Notes under the pieces: generated by a model
What the model saw: only the letters and a program-made list of their open reading frames with translations
Told to the model about the DNA's origin: nothing
Database searches by the model: none
In this document: piece by piece, positions 1 through 8,289 of the stretch
How the letters are laid out: each line of letters opens with the position of its first letter
How positions within the stretch are numbered: position 1 is the first letter of the stretch
Translations under genes and position numbers: made by a program
DNA from: an uncultured Roseicyclus sp.
GTDB taxonomy: Bacteria > Pseudomonadota > Alphaproteobacteria > Rhodobacterales > Rhodobacteraceae
DNA length: 64,000 nucleotides
Reading direction: 5' to 3'
NCBI GenBank assembly: GCA_947491935.1
Contig: CANLLF010000002.1
Location: forward strand, 620,001-684,000

Positions 1-344
1 GAGACCCGCGACAAGAGAAGCGGTTGAGATGGGTTTATTGCCCCAGGGTACCTCGAAACCGATTTTCCCGCCGCACCGCGCGCGAACGCTCAGCCGCTTC
101 TGTCAGGGTGCGAATGGCCCGAACCCGCTAGCCTGCGCGCCCACGGGAAAACCGTGCCCGCCAGGTTTTGGGCGCGGGACTTTCCCTGACGAGCGGTTAA
201 CAGGATACTGATTTACAAGCCTTATCAGAGCTTTAAGCCCACTTATCAACCTTGAAAACCCCCTGCCACTCCGAAATCCAATGACATCGTTCTCCATTTC
301 AGGCTCTCTGTTCCCAGAATGACGACGCGACAAGACCTCAACGA
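1..344. other. Gene-free left edge with strong RNA-folding potential
   Basis: No convincing coding frame is seen on either strand. The stretch is rich in inverted repeats. Bases 16-28 can pair with 89-101 over 13 consecutive positions (one G-U), and 136-143 can pair with 169-176 (8 bp, CGCGCCCA/TGGGCGCG). It could be the 3' end of a structured transcript that begins left of the window, or a long leader of the gene at 345. It does not match a tRNA, tmRNA or RNase P RNA that I recognise. The last part carries the element described at 196-255. Confidence 0.4.
196..255 (+). promoter_or_regulatory. Upstream element, copy A (shared with 23211-23270)
   Basis: This 60-bp segment aligns without gaps to 23211-23270 at about 42 of 60 positions. 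It begins with GTTAACA and ends with the 14-mer CTTATCAACCTTGA, at identical spacing (46 bp) in both copies. The end contains the imperfect dyad TATCAA-CC-TTGAAA, which is perfect (TATCAA-CC-TTGATA) in copy B. Both copies lie 65-100 bp upstream of a plus-strand gene. The likely role is a shared regulator-binding or promoter region; the regulator is unknown. Confidence 0.5.
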
Positions 345-1604
345 ATGACCCTCAAGGTCCTGATCCTCGGCGCCGACGGGTTCATCGGCCGCCACATCGC
401 GTTTCAGCTGCGGGCGGACGGTTGGGATGTCCTCGCCTCGGCCCGTCGCACCACCCGGCTTGCCAGGATGGGGTTCGGGACCGTCACCGCCGATCTGGCC
501 GATCCGGCAACCCACGATCCGGCCTTTTGGCAGGCCGCGGTGCAGGGCAGCCACATCGTCAACGCGGCGGGCCTTCTGACCGCCACTGATGCGCGGTTCA
601 GGGCCGTTCATGTGGACGCACCGGCGGCCGCCTATCACCACGCAATCGGCGGTGTCCTGATCTCCGCCGTGGGGATCGAAGCCGACACGCCCTTCGCCCG
701 CTGGCGGCGTAAGGGGGAGCGGGTGGCGCACGAGGCGGGCCTGACAATCCTGCGCCCGGGCCTCGTGATGGCCGAAACGTCGTATGGCGGCACGTCGCTT
801 CTGCGGGGGCTGGCCGCGATGCCCTTCGTCACGCCCACGGTGGGGCAGGGCGATCAGGTGTTCAATCCGATCCATGCTGCGGATCTGGCCTGCGTCGTGG
901 GCGAATGCCTGGAGACGCCGAGGCCGGGCCAGCCCTGGGATATCGGCGGACCAACGCGGATCACGCAGGCGCACTTGCTTCGGGATCTGCGCGATTGGTT
1001 GGGCCTTCCCAAGGCGCGCCCGCTGCGGCTGTCACCCGCCGTTGCCAATGCGGGCGGTGCGATCGGGGATGCCCTGAACATGGGGCCGATTTCCCGCACG
1101 GCGGTGGCGCAGATCACCCATGGTGTGGAAACGAACGAAGCGCCGCTTGTCTCGCAACTCACCCACAGGCCCCGCGGCGTCGAGGCCTTCCTCGCCGCCC
1201 GCCCGGCGGGAACGCAGGACCTGTGGCATGCGCGCCTGTTCTTGCTCCGCCCCGTCGTGCGGCTGACCCTCGCACTCCTCTGGATCGCCTCCGGCCTCCT
1301 TGGCCTGTTCCTGCCGGCAGACACATTCCTTCCCATGACGACCCATCTCGGCCTGCCGGACGCCGTCTGGATCGCCTTGGCCCGGATCGGCGGCCTTGCG
1401 GACCTCGCCATCGCGCTGGCGCTTCTGCGCAACTGGCGGCCCCGCCTGATCGGCTTGGCGCAGCTTGCACTTGTCGGAACCTACACCGCCGCATTCACGC
1501 TACTCGCACCGGGCCTCTGGCTTCTCCCCCTCGGCGGGCTCTTGAAAAACCTGCCCATTCTCATGCTGATCTTGGTTTGGATGGTGCTGGAGGATGAGCG
1601 CTGA
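345..1604 (+). CDS. SDR-type NAD(P)-binding oxidoreductase fused to a DoxX-like membrane domain
   Basis: The 419-aa protein opens with a Rossmann fold of the extended SDR/NmrA type; the nucleotide-binding glycine motif GADGFIG lies at residues 9-15. After roughly residue 290 come several hydrophobic helices resembling the DoxX-like family, so the enzyme is probably membrane-anchored. The substrate is unknown. Homologues of this architecture are usually annotated as NAD-dependent epimerase or NADH dehydrogenase-like, but no catalytic YxxxK is obvious, so catalysis is uncertain. The stop codon overlaps the start of the DUF2269 gene by one base (TGATG), so the two are translationally coupled and probably work together in the membrane. 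The upstream region carries element copy A. Confidence 0.8.
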   Translation: MTLKVLILGADGFIGRHIAFQLRADGWDVLASARRTTRLARMGFGTVTADLADPATHDPAFWQAAVQGSHIVNAAGLLTATDARFRAVHVDAPAAAYHHAIGGVLISAVGIEADTPFARWRRKGERVAHEAGLTILRPGLVMAETSYGGTSLLRGLAAMPFVTPTVGQGDQVFNPIHAADLACVVGECLETPRPGQPWDIGGPTRITQAHLLRDLRDWLGLPKARPLRLSPAVANAGGAIGDALNMGPISRTAVAQITHGVETNEAPLVSQLTHRPRGVEAFLAARPAGTQDLWHARLFLLRPVVRLTLALLWIASGLLGLFLPADTFLPMTTHLGLPDAVWIALARIGGLADLAIALALLRNWRPRLIGLAQLALVGTYTAAFTLLAPGLWLLPLGGLLKNLPILMLILVWMVLEDER

Positions 1605-2080
1605 TGGATCCATACCTGATCGCCAAATGGATCCATATCCTGTCGAGCACGGTTCTGTTCGGCACCGGCATCGGCACCGCGTTTCAGATGGTCTGGGCCA
1701 TGCGGCGGGCGGATCCGGCGCAAGTGCATGGCGTGGCTTCGGGTGTTGTGATCGCCGATTGGATCTTCACGACACCCGCCGGGATCGTCCAGCCCGCCAC
1801 CGGCCTGTGGTTGATCTGGCTCGCTGGCTGGTCGCTTACCGAGCCGTGGCTGCTACTGACCTATGGCCTCTATGTCCTGGCCTTTCTGTGTTGGGCCCCG
1901 GTCGTGCATCTGCAAATCCGCATCCGGGATCTGGCCGCTGTAGCGGTGGCAAACGGCACCGCCCTGCCGCTCGAGGCGCACCGCGCCTATCGCATCTGGT
2001 TCGCGCTGGGATGGCCTGCCTTCGCGGCGCTGACCCTTGTCTTCTGGTTGATGGTGACAAAGCCGCTGCTCTGGGGCTGA
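1604..2080 (+). CDS. DUF2269 family integral membrane protein
   Basis: The 158-aa protein has about four hydrophobic helices. Its N-terminus (KWIHILSSTVLFGTGIGTAF, residues 8-27) has the conserved His and small-residue pattern of DUF2269. The function of the family is unknown. Its start overlaps the stop of the SDR/DoxX gene, which suggests a two-protein membrane unit. Length is normal for the family. Confidence 0.8.
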   Translation: MDPYLIAKWIHILSSTVLFGTGIGTAFQMVWAMRRADPAQVHGVASGVVIADWIFTTPAGIVQPATGLWLIWLAGWSLTEPWLLLTYGLYVLAFLCWAPVVHLQIRIRDLAAVAVANGTALPLEAHRAYRIWFALGWPAFAALTLVFWLMVTKPLLWG

Positions 2081-2110
2081 GTAGGCTCAACCTTCGAAAG
2101 GGATTCGCCC

Positions 2111-2743
2111 ATGCCGCTTGAAACCTGGCTTGCCTTCGTGGCCGCGTCGACCATCCTTCTGCTGATCCCGGGGCCTACGGTGCTTTTGGTGCTCAGCTAC
2201 GCGATCAGTCAGGGCCGCCGCGTGGCCGTCTCCACCGCGGCGGGCGTTGCGCTCGGCGATCTGATCGCGATGACCGCGTCGCTGGCGGGGTTGGGGGCGC
2301 TGGTTCTGGCGTCCGCCACTCTGTTCACGATCCTGAAATGGGTGGGCGCGGTGTATTTGGTCTATCTCGGGGTCAAGATGCTGCGCTCCGCGCGTGCCTC
2401 CGGTTTCAGCCTGCCGCAGATCGACGCCGTCACCCCGCGCCGCACCTTCACCCATGCCGCCGCCGTGACGGCGCTCAACCCCAAATCCATTGCCTTCTTC
2501 ATCGCCTTCGTGCCGCAATTCATCCGCCCGGAGGCGGCGCTGATCCCGCAATTCGCGATCCTGATCGCCACCTTCGTGGCCCTGGCCGCGCTCAATTCAC
2601 TCGCATTTGCGCTTCTGGCGGGCGCGCTGCGCGATCGGCTGCAGCGCCCGGGCGTGATCGCCTGGCTGACCCGCGCGGGCGGCGCGACGCTGATCGGGAT
2701 GGGTGTGATGACGGCCACGTTGCGGCGCGCGGGTTCGGCTTGA
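2111..2743 (+). CDS. LysE/RhtB family amino-acid exporter
   Basis: The 210-aa inner-membrane protein has the family's N-terminal signature: a first helix ending IPGPTVLLVLSYAISQGRR, followed by a glycine-rich GVALGDL segment. About six hydrophobic helices are present and the length is typical (200-215). Family members export amino acids such as lysine, threonine or homoserine lactone; the substrate here cannot be told. A ribosome site AAAGGGA sits 10 bp upstream of the ATG. It follows the DUF2269 gene by 30 bp and converges with ptsP. Confidence 0.9.
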   Translation: MPLETWLAFVAASTILLLIPGPTVLLVLSYAISQGRRVAVSTAAGVALGDLIAMTASLAGLGALVLASATLFTILKWVGAVYLVYLGVKMLRSARASGFSLPQIDAVTPRRTFTHAAAVTALNPKSIAFFIAFVPQFIRPEAALIPQFAILIATFVALAALNSLAFALLAGALRDRLQRPGVIAWLTRAGGATLIGMGVMTATLRRAGSA

Positions 2744-2792
2744 GCCCCTCGCGAGGGGCCCTGCTACGGTTAGGGCGGTGCCTCCGCCCTAA
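2744..2792. terminator. Double GC hairpin between convergent genes
   Basis: Two inverted repeats lie back to back between the LysE gene and ptsP. The first is the palindrome 2744-2759 (GCCCCTCG/CGAGGGGC). The second is a 9-bp stem, 2770-2778 with 2784-2792 (TTAGGGCGG/CCGCCCTAA, loop of 5). The second overlaps the ptsP stop codon. There is no U-tract, so termination is inferred from position and symmetry. Confidence 0.5.
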
Positions 2793-5032
2793 ACCTGCCG
2801 TTTCAGCCAATCCATCACGTCCCCGCGCACCGATTGCGCGCCGACATTGCGGGCCTCGGTGATGACGGCGCGCACCTCGCGCAGATCCACCCGGCGCAGC
2901 AACGATTTCACCGGCCCGATCGAGGCCGGGCGCATCGACAGGGTGCGCAACCCCATGGCGGCGAAGCACAGCGCCTCAACCGGGCGGCCCGCATCCTCGC
3001 CACAGAAGCTCAGATCGGTGCCCGTATCCCCGCAGCGATGCACGATCTGCTCCAGAAATGTCAGGAACGACACGTTCAGCGTGTCGTAACGCCGCCGAAC
3101 CCGCTCGTTCTCGCGATCTGCCGCGAAAAAGAATTGCTTCAGGTCATTGCCGCCGATGGAAATGAAATCAGCCAGCTCGAAGAAATGGCGAGGCGCAAAT
3201 GCAAGCGAGGGCGTTTCCAGCATGGCGCCGACTTCGAGCGTTTCGGGCAGCACGTGGCCGAGCGCCGCCTCGCGGTCCATCTCGCGCATCAGGTGATCGC
3301 GAGCGCGGGTGAACTCGTCGAATTGCGCGATGAACGGGAACATGACCGACAATGGCCGCCCGTTGGCCGCCCGGATCAGCGCCTGAAGCTGCATCCGCAT
3401 CACGCCGGGCTTGTCGAGGCCAACACGGATCGCGCGCCATCCAAGTGCCGGGTTCGGCTCATCCTGCGGCTTCATGTAGGGCAGGACCTTGTCGGACCCG
3501 ATATCGAGGGTCCGGAACGCGACGCGCTTGCCTTGCGCGGCATCCATCACCTTGGAATAGAGCGCCGCCAACTCGCCCCGGCGGGGCACCTGCGCGCGGG
3601 TCAGGAATTGCAATTCGGTCCGGAACAGGCCCACACCTTCGGCGCCCGAGGAGGGCAGGGAGGGCAGATCGGCCATCAGCCCCGCATTCATATGCAGGTT
3701 CACCACCGTGCCGCAGAGGCTTTGGGCGGGTTTGTCGCGGATCGAGGCATAGCGCTCCTGCGCCTCGGCCTGCATCGCCAGCTTGTCGAGAAACGCCGAC
3801 GCGACGGTGTCTTCCGGGCGCAGGTGAACGATGCCCTGGTCGCCATCGACCAGGATCGGATCCCCGTTCAGGGCCTCGGTCGTGATGCGATTGGCGTGGA
3901 TGACCAGCGGGATCGCCAGGGCGCGCGCGACGATGGCGGCATGGGAGCCGACGGAACCTTCCTCCAGCACCACACCCCTGAGCTTGCGCCCGTAATCGAG
4001 CAATTCCGCCGGGCCGATATTGCGCGCCACCAGCACCGGATCGTCGGGCAATTCCGCGCCGGTATCCGTGCCCTGACCGGTCAGTTGCCGCAGGAGGCGG
4101 TTCGAGAGGTCGTCAAGATCATGCAGGCGTTCGCGCAGATAGGCGTCGGGGACAGTTTCCATCCGGGCCCGGGCCGAGCTTTGTTCCTTTTCAACGGCGG
4201 CCTCGGCCGAGAGGCCAAGCGCGATGTCCTCTTCCATGCGCCGCAACCATCCGCGCGAGCGCGCGAACATCCGGTAGGCTTCCAGCACCTCGGCCTGTTC
4301 CTTGTCGCCCTTGACCACATGGGTGAGCATCTGGTCGATATCGGTGCGCAATTGCGCCACGGCCTCTTGCAGGCGGGTGCGTTCGGCGTCGGGATCCTCG
4401 GCCACCGGTTTGGTGACGACCACACGCGGCTCATGGAGCCAGACATGGCCCATTGCCGCGCCTTCCTGCCCCGTCGTGCCGCGCAGCATGACCTGCTGGG
4501 TGTGACGCGCGCTGAGCGCGGCGCCTTCGCCCACAAACGCGCCCAATTCGGTCATCTCGGCCAGCACCATGGCGACGACCTCAAGGGCGTAGACCTCATC
4601 CTCGGAATATCCGCGGTCGTCCTTGGACTGGACCACCAGGACGCCAAGGCGCTCGCCCAGGCGCTGGATCGGCACGCCGAGAAAGGACGAAAACGCCTCT
4701 TCCCCGGTCTCGGGCATATAGCGAAAGCCTTTTTCGGTGGGGGCGTTGGTGGTGTTGAAGGGCCGCGCATTGCGCGCGACCCGGCCCACGAGGCCCTCGC
4801 CCACCCGCATCCGCGTGACATGCACGGCCTCTTCGGCGAGGCCCTGCGTTGCGCAGAGTTCCAGCGTCTCGGCGTCGCGCAACAGGTAGATGGAGCACAC
4901 CTCCGTGCCCATCGAATCCGCAATCAGATGCGTGATGCGATTGAGCCGTTCCTGCCCTTCCGCGGCCTCGGCCATGACGGCCTGCAACCGGGACAGCAGT
5001 TTTCGGCTTTCGGTTCCAGAGGTGTCTGCCAT
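2789..5032 (-). CDS. ptsP: Phosphoenolpyruvate-protein phosphotransferase of the nitrogen PTS (EI-Ntr)
   Basis: The 747-aa cytoplasmic enzyme transfers phosphate from PEP to NPr, the HPr-like protein of the regulatory PTS-Ntr. Order of domains: N-terminal GAF (about 15-160), HPr-binding and phosphohistidine region with GSHAAIVARA and the active His at residue 364, then the PEP-binding TIM barrel (about 460-740) with SIGGNDLKQF and CGEDAGRP. The start at 5032 (MADTSG) was chosen because the frame upstream is Arg/Gly-rich and unlike the family; it gives the normal length. In many alphaproteobacteria ptsP follows lysC directly; here lysC is at 19.3-20.5 kb. No other PTS gene is in the window. 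Confidence 0.95.
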   Translation of the reverse strand: MADTSGTESRKLLSRLQAVMAEAAEGQERLNRITHLIADSMGTEVCSIYLLRDAETLELCATQGLAEEAVHVTRMRVGEGLVGRVARNARPFNTTNAPTEKGFRYMPETGEEAFSSFLGVPIQRLGERLGVLVVQSKDDRGYSEDEVYALEVVAMVLAEMTELGAFVGEGAALSARHTQQVMLRGTTGQEGAAMGHVWLHEPRVVVTKPVAEDPDAERTRLQEAVAQLRTDIDQMLTHVVKGDKEQAEVLEAYRMFARSRGWLRRMEEDIALGLSAEAAVEKEQSSARARMETVPDAYLRERLHDLDDLSNRLLRQLTGQGTDTGAELPDDPVLVARNIGPAELLDYGRKLRGVVLEEGSVGSHAAIVARALAIPLVIHANRITTEALNGDPILVDGDQGIVHLRPEDTVASAFLDKLAMQAEAQERYASIRDKPAQSLCGTVVNLHMNAGLMADLPSLPSSGAEGVGLFRTELQFLTRAQVPRRGELAALYSKVMDAAQGKRVAFRTLDIGSDKVLPYMKPQDEPNPALGWRAIRVGLDKPGVMRMQLQALIRAANGRPLSVMFPFIAQFDEFTRARDHLMREMDREAALGHVLPETLEVGAMLETPSLAFAPRHFFELADFISIGGNDLKQFFFAADRENERVRRRYDTLNVSFLTFLEQIVHRCGDTGTDLSFCGEDAGRPVEALCFAAMGLRTLSMRPASIGPVKSLLRRVDLREVRAVITEARNVGAQSVRGDVMDWLKRQV

Positions 5033-5277
5033 CAATCCCCGCACCTGCAGCGCAGCGCCGCCCGTGGCCAAGGTGTAGCGCGGGCCGATGCGGCGGCGCA
5101 ATGGCGCATGGCGGGGCCGGCCAGAGGGAGCGGCCCCGGCCGTCGGCTGCCCTGTTCATCGCTGCGTGGCCGGGGGTGGGCCGGAGCGGCAGAGGAACAC
5201 GGGGACGTGTGCTTTGGCCACTTGGACGGCCGAACGGTTTCGGTGTAGGGGCCTGTGAGCGGTGACGGAGGGGTCAG
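5033..5277. other. Divergent intergenic region, GC-rich inverted repeats
   Basis: This is the shared upstream region of ptsP (minus) and the ThDP enzyme (plus). It contains a 7-bp inverted repeat, GGGGCCG at 5113-5119 with CGGCCCC at 5131-5137. No convincing -35/-10 pair was found on either strand. Confidence 0.3.
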
Positions 5278-6891
5278 ATGACGGAGACGATGCGGGCGGC
5301 GGATCTGGTGGCGCGGCGGTTGTTCGAGGCCGGATGCCGTCATGCCTTCGGGATGCCGGGCGGTGAGGTTCTGACGATTGTGGATGCCTTGGAACGCGCC
5401 GGGATCGCCTTTCATCTGATCAAGCACGAAAATGCGGGCGGGTTCATGGGCGAGGGCGTGCATCACGTGGATGGCGCGCCCGTGGTTCTTGTGGCGACGG
5501 TTGGCCCGGGACTGATGAACGCCGTCAACGTTGTCGCCAATGCCGAGCAGGACCGGGTGCCGATGGTGGTGCTGACGGGCTGCGTCGACGCCGACGAGGC
5601 GCTGACCTATACGCATCAGGTGCTGGACCACCGCGCCGTTCTTGCCCCAATCACGAAGGCCACCTTCACGCTGACGGCGCGCGAGGCGGATACGATTGCC
5701 GACAAGGCCGTGGCGATTGCGACCGAGCGCCGGGCCGGGCCGGTCCTGATCGATGTGCCGATTGCGGTGGCCGACGCGCCATCCGTGGCAAAGGGGCGGC
5801 GACGGGCGGACGCGGCGCCGGTTGCACCCTCCGGGGCCGGGCTTGAACAGGCGCGGGACTGGCTGGCGCAAGCCAAACGTCCGGTGATCGTTGCTGGGCT
5901 TGATCTGCTCCATGACGGTGCGTCGGGTACGTTGCGTGAATTTGCGGAGCGGTTCCAGGTGCCGGTCATCACCACCTACAAGGCCAAGGGCGTGTTGCCT
6001 GAGGATCACCCGCTGGCCCTTGGCGGAGCCGGTTTGTCGCCCCTTGCGGATACGCATCTTCTGCCGTTTCTGGCCGAAGCCGATCTGATCCTTCTGGTCG
6101 GGTACGATCCGATTGAAATGCGCCCCGGCTGGCGCGAGGCGTGGGATCCCGCCACCCAGCGCGTGATCGATATCCAGGCCGTGCCGAACCGCCATTACAT
6201 GCATCAGGCGGGGCTCAGCTTCACGTGCCACACCGGCGAAGCGCTTGCCGCCCTGATGGATGTCGAGCCGCTGGCGACTTGGCCGGGGGGCGAGATCGCC
6301 CGGGTCAAATCCGGCCTCGCCGCGGCCTTCCCGCAAGACGACAAGTGGGGCCCCGCCGGTGTGATCGCCGAGGCCCGCGACGCCCTTCCCTCCGCCGCCC
6401 GCGCCAGTGTGGATAGCGGCGCCCATCGCATCCTGCTGAGCCAGATGTGGGACTGCCCCGAGCCCAAAACGCTGGTCCAATCCTCCGGCCTCTGCACCAT
6501 GGGCTGTGCCGTGCCGATGGCGATGGGCATGTCGATTGCCGATCCCTCGCGGCCCTCGGTTGCGTTTGTTGGGGACGGCGGGTTCCTCATGGTGGCGGGC
6601 GAGCTCACGACCGCCGCCGAGATGGGGCTCAGGACGATCATCATCGTCTTTGTCGATGCGTCGCTGGCCCTGATCGAACTGAAACAACGCCAAAGGCAGT
6701 TGAAGAATGCTGCCGTCGATTACCCTGGCCGGCACGATTTTGCCGCCATGGGCCGCGCGATGGGCGGCGCCGGGGTAACGGTCCGCAACCGGACCGAGCT
6801 GCGCAAGGCGATAGACGCCGCGCTCAACGCTGATACGTTCACATTGATTGCCGCAGAGATCGAAAGAGGTGGGTATGATGGCCGGATCTAA
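5278..6891 (+). CDS. Thiamine-diphosphate-dependent enzyme, acetolactate-synthase-like
   Basis: The 537-aa protein has the three-domain layout of the ALS/decarboxylase superfamily. The N-terminal pyrimidine-binding domain carries the activating Glu51 (HENAGG). A central domain follows, and a C-terminal pyrophosphate-binding domain carries GDG at 432-434. The metal-site partner, usually NN or ND about 28 residues after GDG, reads V459-D460 here, so the second position may coordinate Mg2+. The substrate is unknown; it could be a 2-oxoacid decarboxylase or carboligase. It overlaps the CoA-transferase gene by 17 bp, so the two probably belong to one pathway. A good ribosome site (GGAGGGG) precedes the ATG. 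It is not a close match to biosynthetic IlvB, and no ilvH follows. Confidence 0.8.
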   Translation: MTETMRAADLVARRLFEAGCRHAFGMPGGEVLTIVDALERAGIAFHLIKHENAGGFMGEGVHHVDGAPVVLVATVGPGLMNAVNVVANAEQDRVPMVVLTGCVDADEALTYTHQVLDHRAVLAPITKATFTLTAREADTIADKAVAIATERRAGPVLIDVPIAVADAPSVAKGRRRADAAPVAPSGAGLEQARDWLAQAKRPVIVAGLDLLHDGASGTLREFAERFQVPVITTYKAKGVLPEDHPLALGGAGLSPLADTHLLPFLAEADLILLVGYDPIEMRPGWREAWDPATQRVIDIQAVPNRHYMHQAGLSFTCHTGEALAALMDVEPLATWPGGEIARVKSGLAAAFPQDDKWGPAGVIAEARDALPSAARASVDSGAHRILLSQMWDCPEPKTLVQSSGLCTMGCAVPMAMGMSIADPSRPSVAFVGDGGFLMVAGELTTAAEMGLRTIIIVFVDASLALIELKQRQRQLKNAAVDYPGRHDFAAMGRAMGGAGVTVRNRTELRKAIDAALNADTFTLIAAEIERGGYDGRI

Positions 6892-8080
6892 AGGCCCGCT
6901 GGACGGCCTCATCGTCCTTGATCTCAGCCGCATTCTAGCCGGGCCGACCTGCACCCAGGCCCTGGGCGATCTGGGCGCCACGATCATCAAGATCGAGCAT
7001 CCCGAGCGCGGCGATGATACCCGCAGCTGGGGACCACCCTTTGCCACCGGCACCGATGGGCAGCCCACGGATCTGTCGAGCTATTTCATGTGCACCAACC
7101 GCAACAAACTGTCGGTGGGTGTGGATATCGCAAGCCCCGAAGGGCAGGCGACCATTCGTGAGATCGCGGCGCGTGCCGACATCGTGATCGAGAACTTCAA
7201 GCCCGGCGGGCTGGTGAAATACGGTCTGGATCACGCCACGATGCTTGCCGCGCATCCTGGCCTTGTCTACTGCTCCATCTCCGGGTTCGGGCATACCGGG
7301 CCGAACCGCGAAAAGCCGGGGTATGACCTGATGGCGCAGGGCTATTCCGGCATGATGTCCCTGACCGGCGAAACCGATGGCGCCCCCGCCAAGGTGGCCG
7401 TGGGCATCGCCGATGTGATGACGGGGATGTATGCCAGCATTGGCATCCTTGCTGCGCTTCGGCACCGCGATCAGACCGGTGAAGGGCAGCATATCGACCT
7501 GTCGCTGGTGGACGCCTCCGTGGCGTGGACGATCAACGAAGGCGTCGCGCATCTGACCACCGGCAAACCGCGCATCCGTCGCGGGCATCAGCACGCCACC
7601 ATTGTGCCGTACCAGACATTCGAGGCCGCCGATGGCTACATCCTCGTCGCGGTCGGCAACGACTCGCAATATGTGCGCTTTTGCGAGTTTCTCGGGCGGG
7701 CCGACCTGGCCGAGGACCCGCGGTTTGCAACCAATCCTGCCCGGCTGGAACACCGCGAGGTGCTGATCCCAATGCTCGAAGCCCTTGTGGCGGAGCGGAG
7801 CCAGGCGGAGATGGTGGCGGGGCTGGAGGCGCGCAAAGTGCCCGTTGGCCCTGTGAACACCATCGATCAGGCCTTCGCCTCCGATCAGGTGGCGGCGCGC
7901 AAGATGCGGATCGACATGGAGAAGCCCGGCGTGGATCGCGGCGGCGTCGAGTTGATCGGCAATCCGCTGAAATTCTCTGCCACGCCGGTCACTTACCGCC
8001 ACGCGCCGCCCCATCTGGGCGAAGATACCGATGCGGTTCTTGACTGGCTGAACGGCGTACGGGAGACGCCCGACGGGTAA
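6875..8080 (+). CDS. CaiB/BaiF family (class III) CoA-transferase
   Basis: The protein is about 401 aa and moves CoA between carboxylic acids through an aspartyl-CoA anhydride. The N-terminal signature LDLSRILAGPTCTQALGDLG and the catalytic Asp151 (KPGYDLMAQG) are present. The sequence looks more like dicarboxylate-type members (succinyl-CoA:glutarate type) than formyl-CoA transferase, but the substrate is open. The start at 6875 (or the next codon, 6878) is preferred because AAAGAGG lies 5-8 bp upstream. This start lies inside the end of the ThDP-enzyme gene, so they are coupled. One idea is that the transferase activates the substrate or product of the ThDP enzyme. Confidence 0.85.
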   Translation: MMAGSKGPLDGLIVLDLSRILAGPTCTQALGDLGATIIKIEHPERGDDTRSWGPPFATGTDGQPTDLSSYFMCTNRNKLSVGVDIASPEGQATIREIAARADIVIENFKPGGLVKYGLDHATMLAAHPGLVYCSISGFGHTGPNREKPGYDLMAQGYSGMMSLTGETDGAPAKVAVGIADVMTGMYASIGILAALRHRDQTGEGQHIDLSLVDASVAWTINEGVAHLTTGKPRIRRGHQHATIVPYQTFEAADGYILVAVGNDSQYVRFCEFLGRADLAEDPRFATNPARLEHREVLIPMLEALVAERSQAEMVAGLEARKVPVGPVNTIDQAFASDQVAARKMRIDMEKPGVDRGGVELIGNPLKFSATPVTYRHAPPHLGEDTDAVLDWLNGVRETPDG

Positions 8081-8289
8081 GCAGATCGCCCGAATTTCCA
8101 GCGCGTCGGAAACACTTTCACCTGCAATAACAGCGGTTTCCCGCCCATCACGTGGGGTTTCGGCAAAATCTCGTTCACGCGCCCATGCCATACCCTCACA
8201 TGTCTGTCATATCGCGGCTTCAGCCCTTCGCGTAGCCCAAGTCATCGGCTAGGCCATTGGGAAGGGACACTATCAGAATCGGACAAGGC

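Noticed and set aside
242-255. TTATCAACC read as DnaA boxes of a replication origin
   Set aside because: Differs from TTATCCACA at key positions, only single copies occur, and no dnaA, parAB or AT-rich unwinding region is near.
2834-5248. Roughly 800-codon open frame opposite ptsP
   Set aside because: Biased composition (His/Arg/Gln-rich) and complete overlap with a well-supported gene; a shadow caused by high GC.
5278-8080. Oxalyl-CoA decarboxylase / formyl-CoA transferase pair
   Set aside because: The transferase resembles dicarboxylate types more than Frc and the ThDP enzyme lacks features I associate with Oxc; kept as unassigned.
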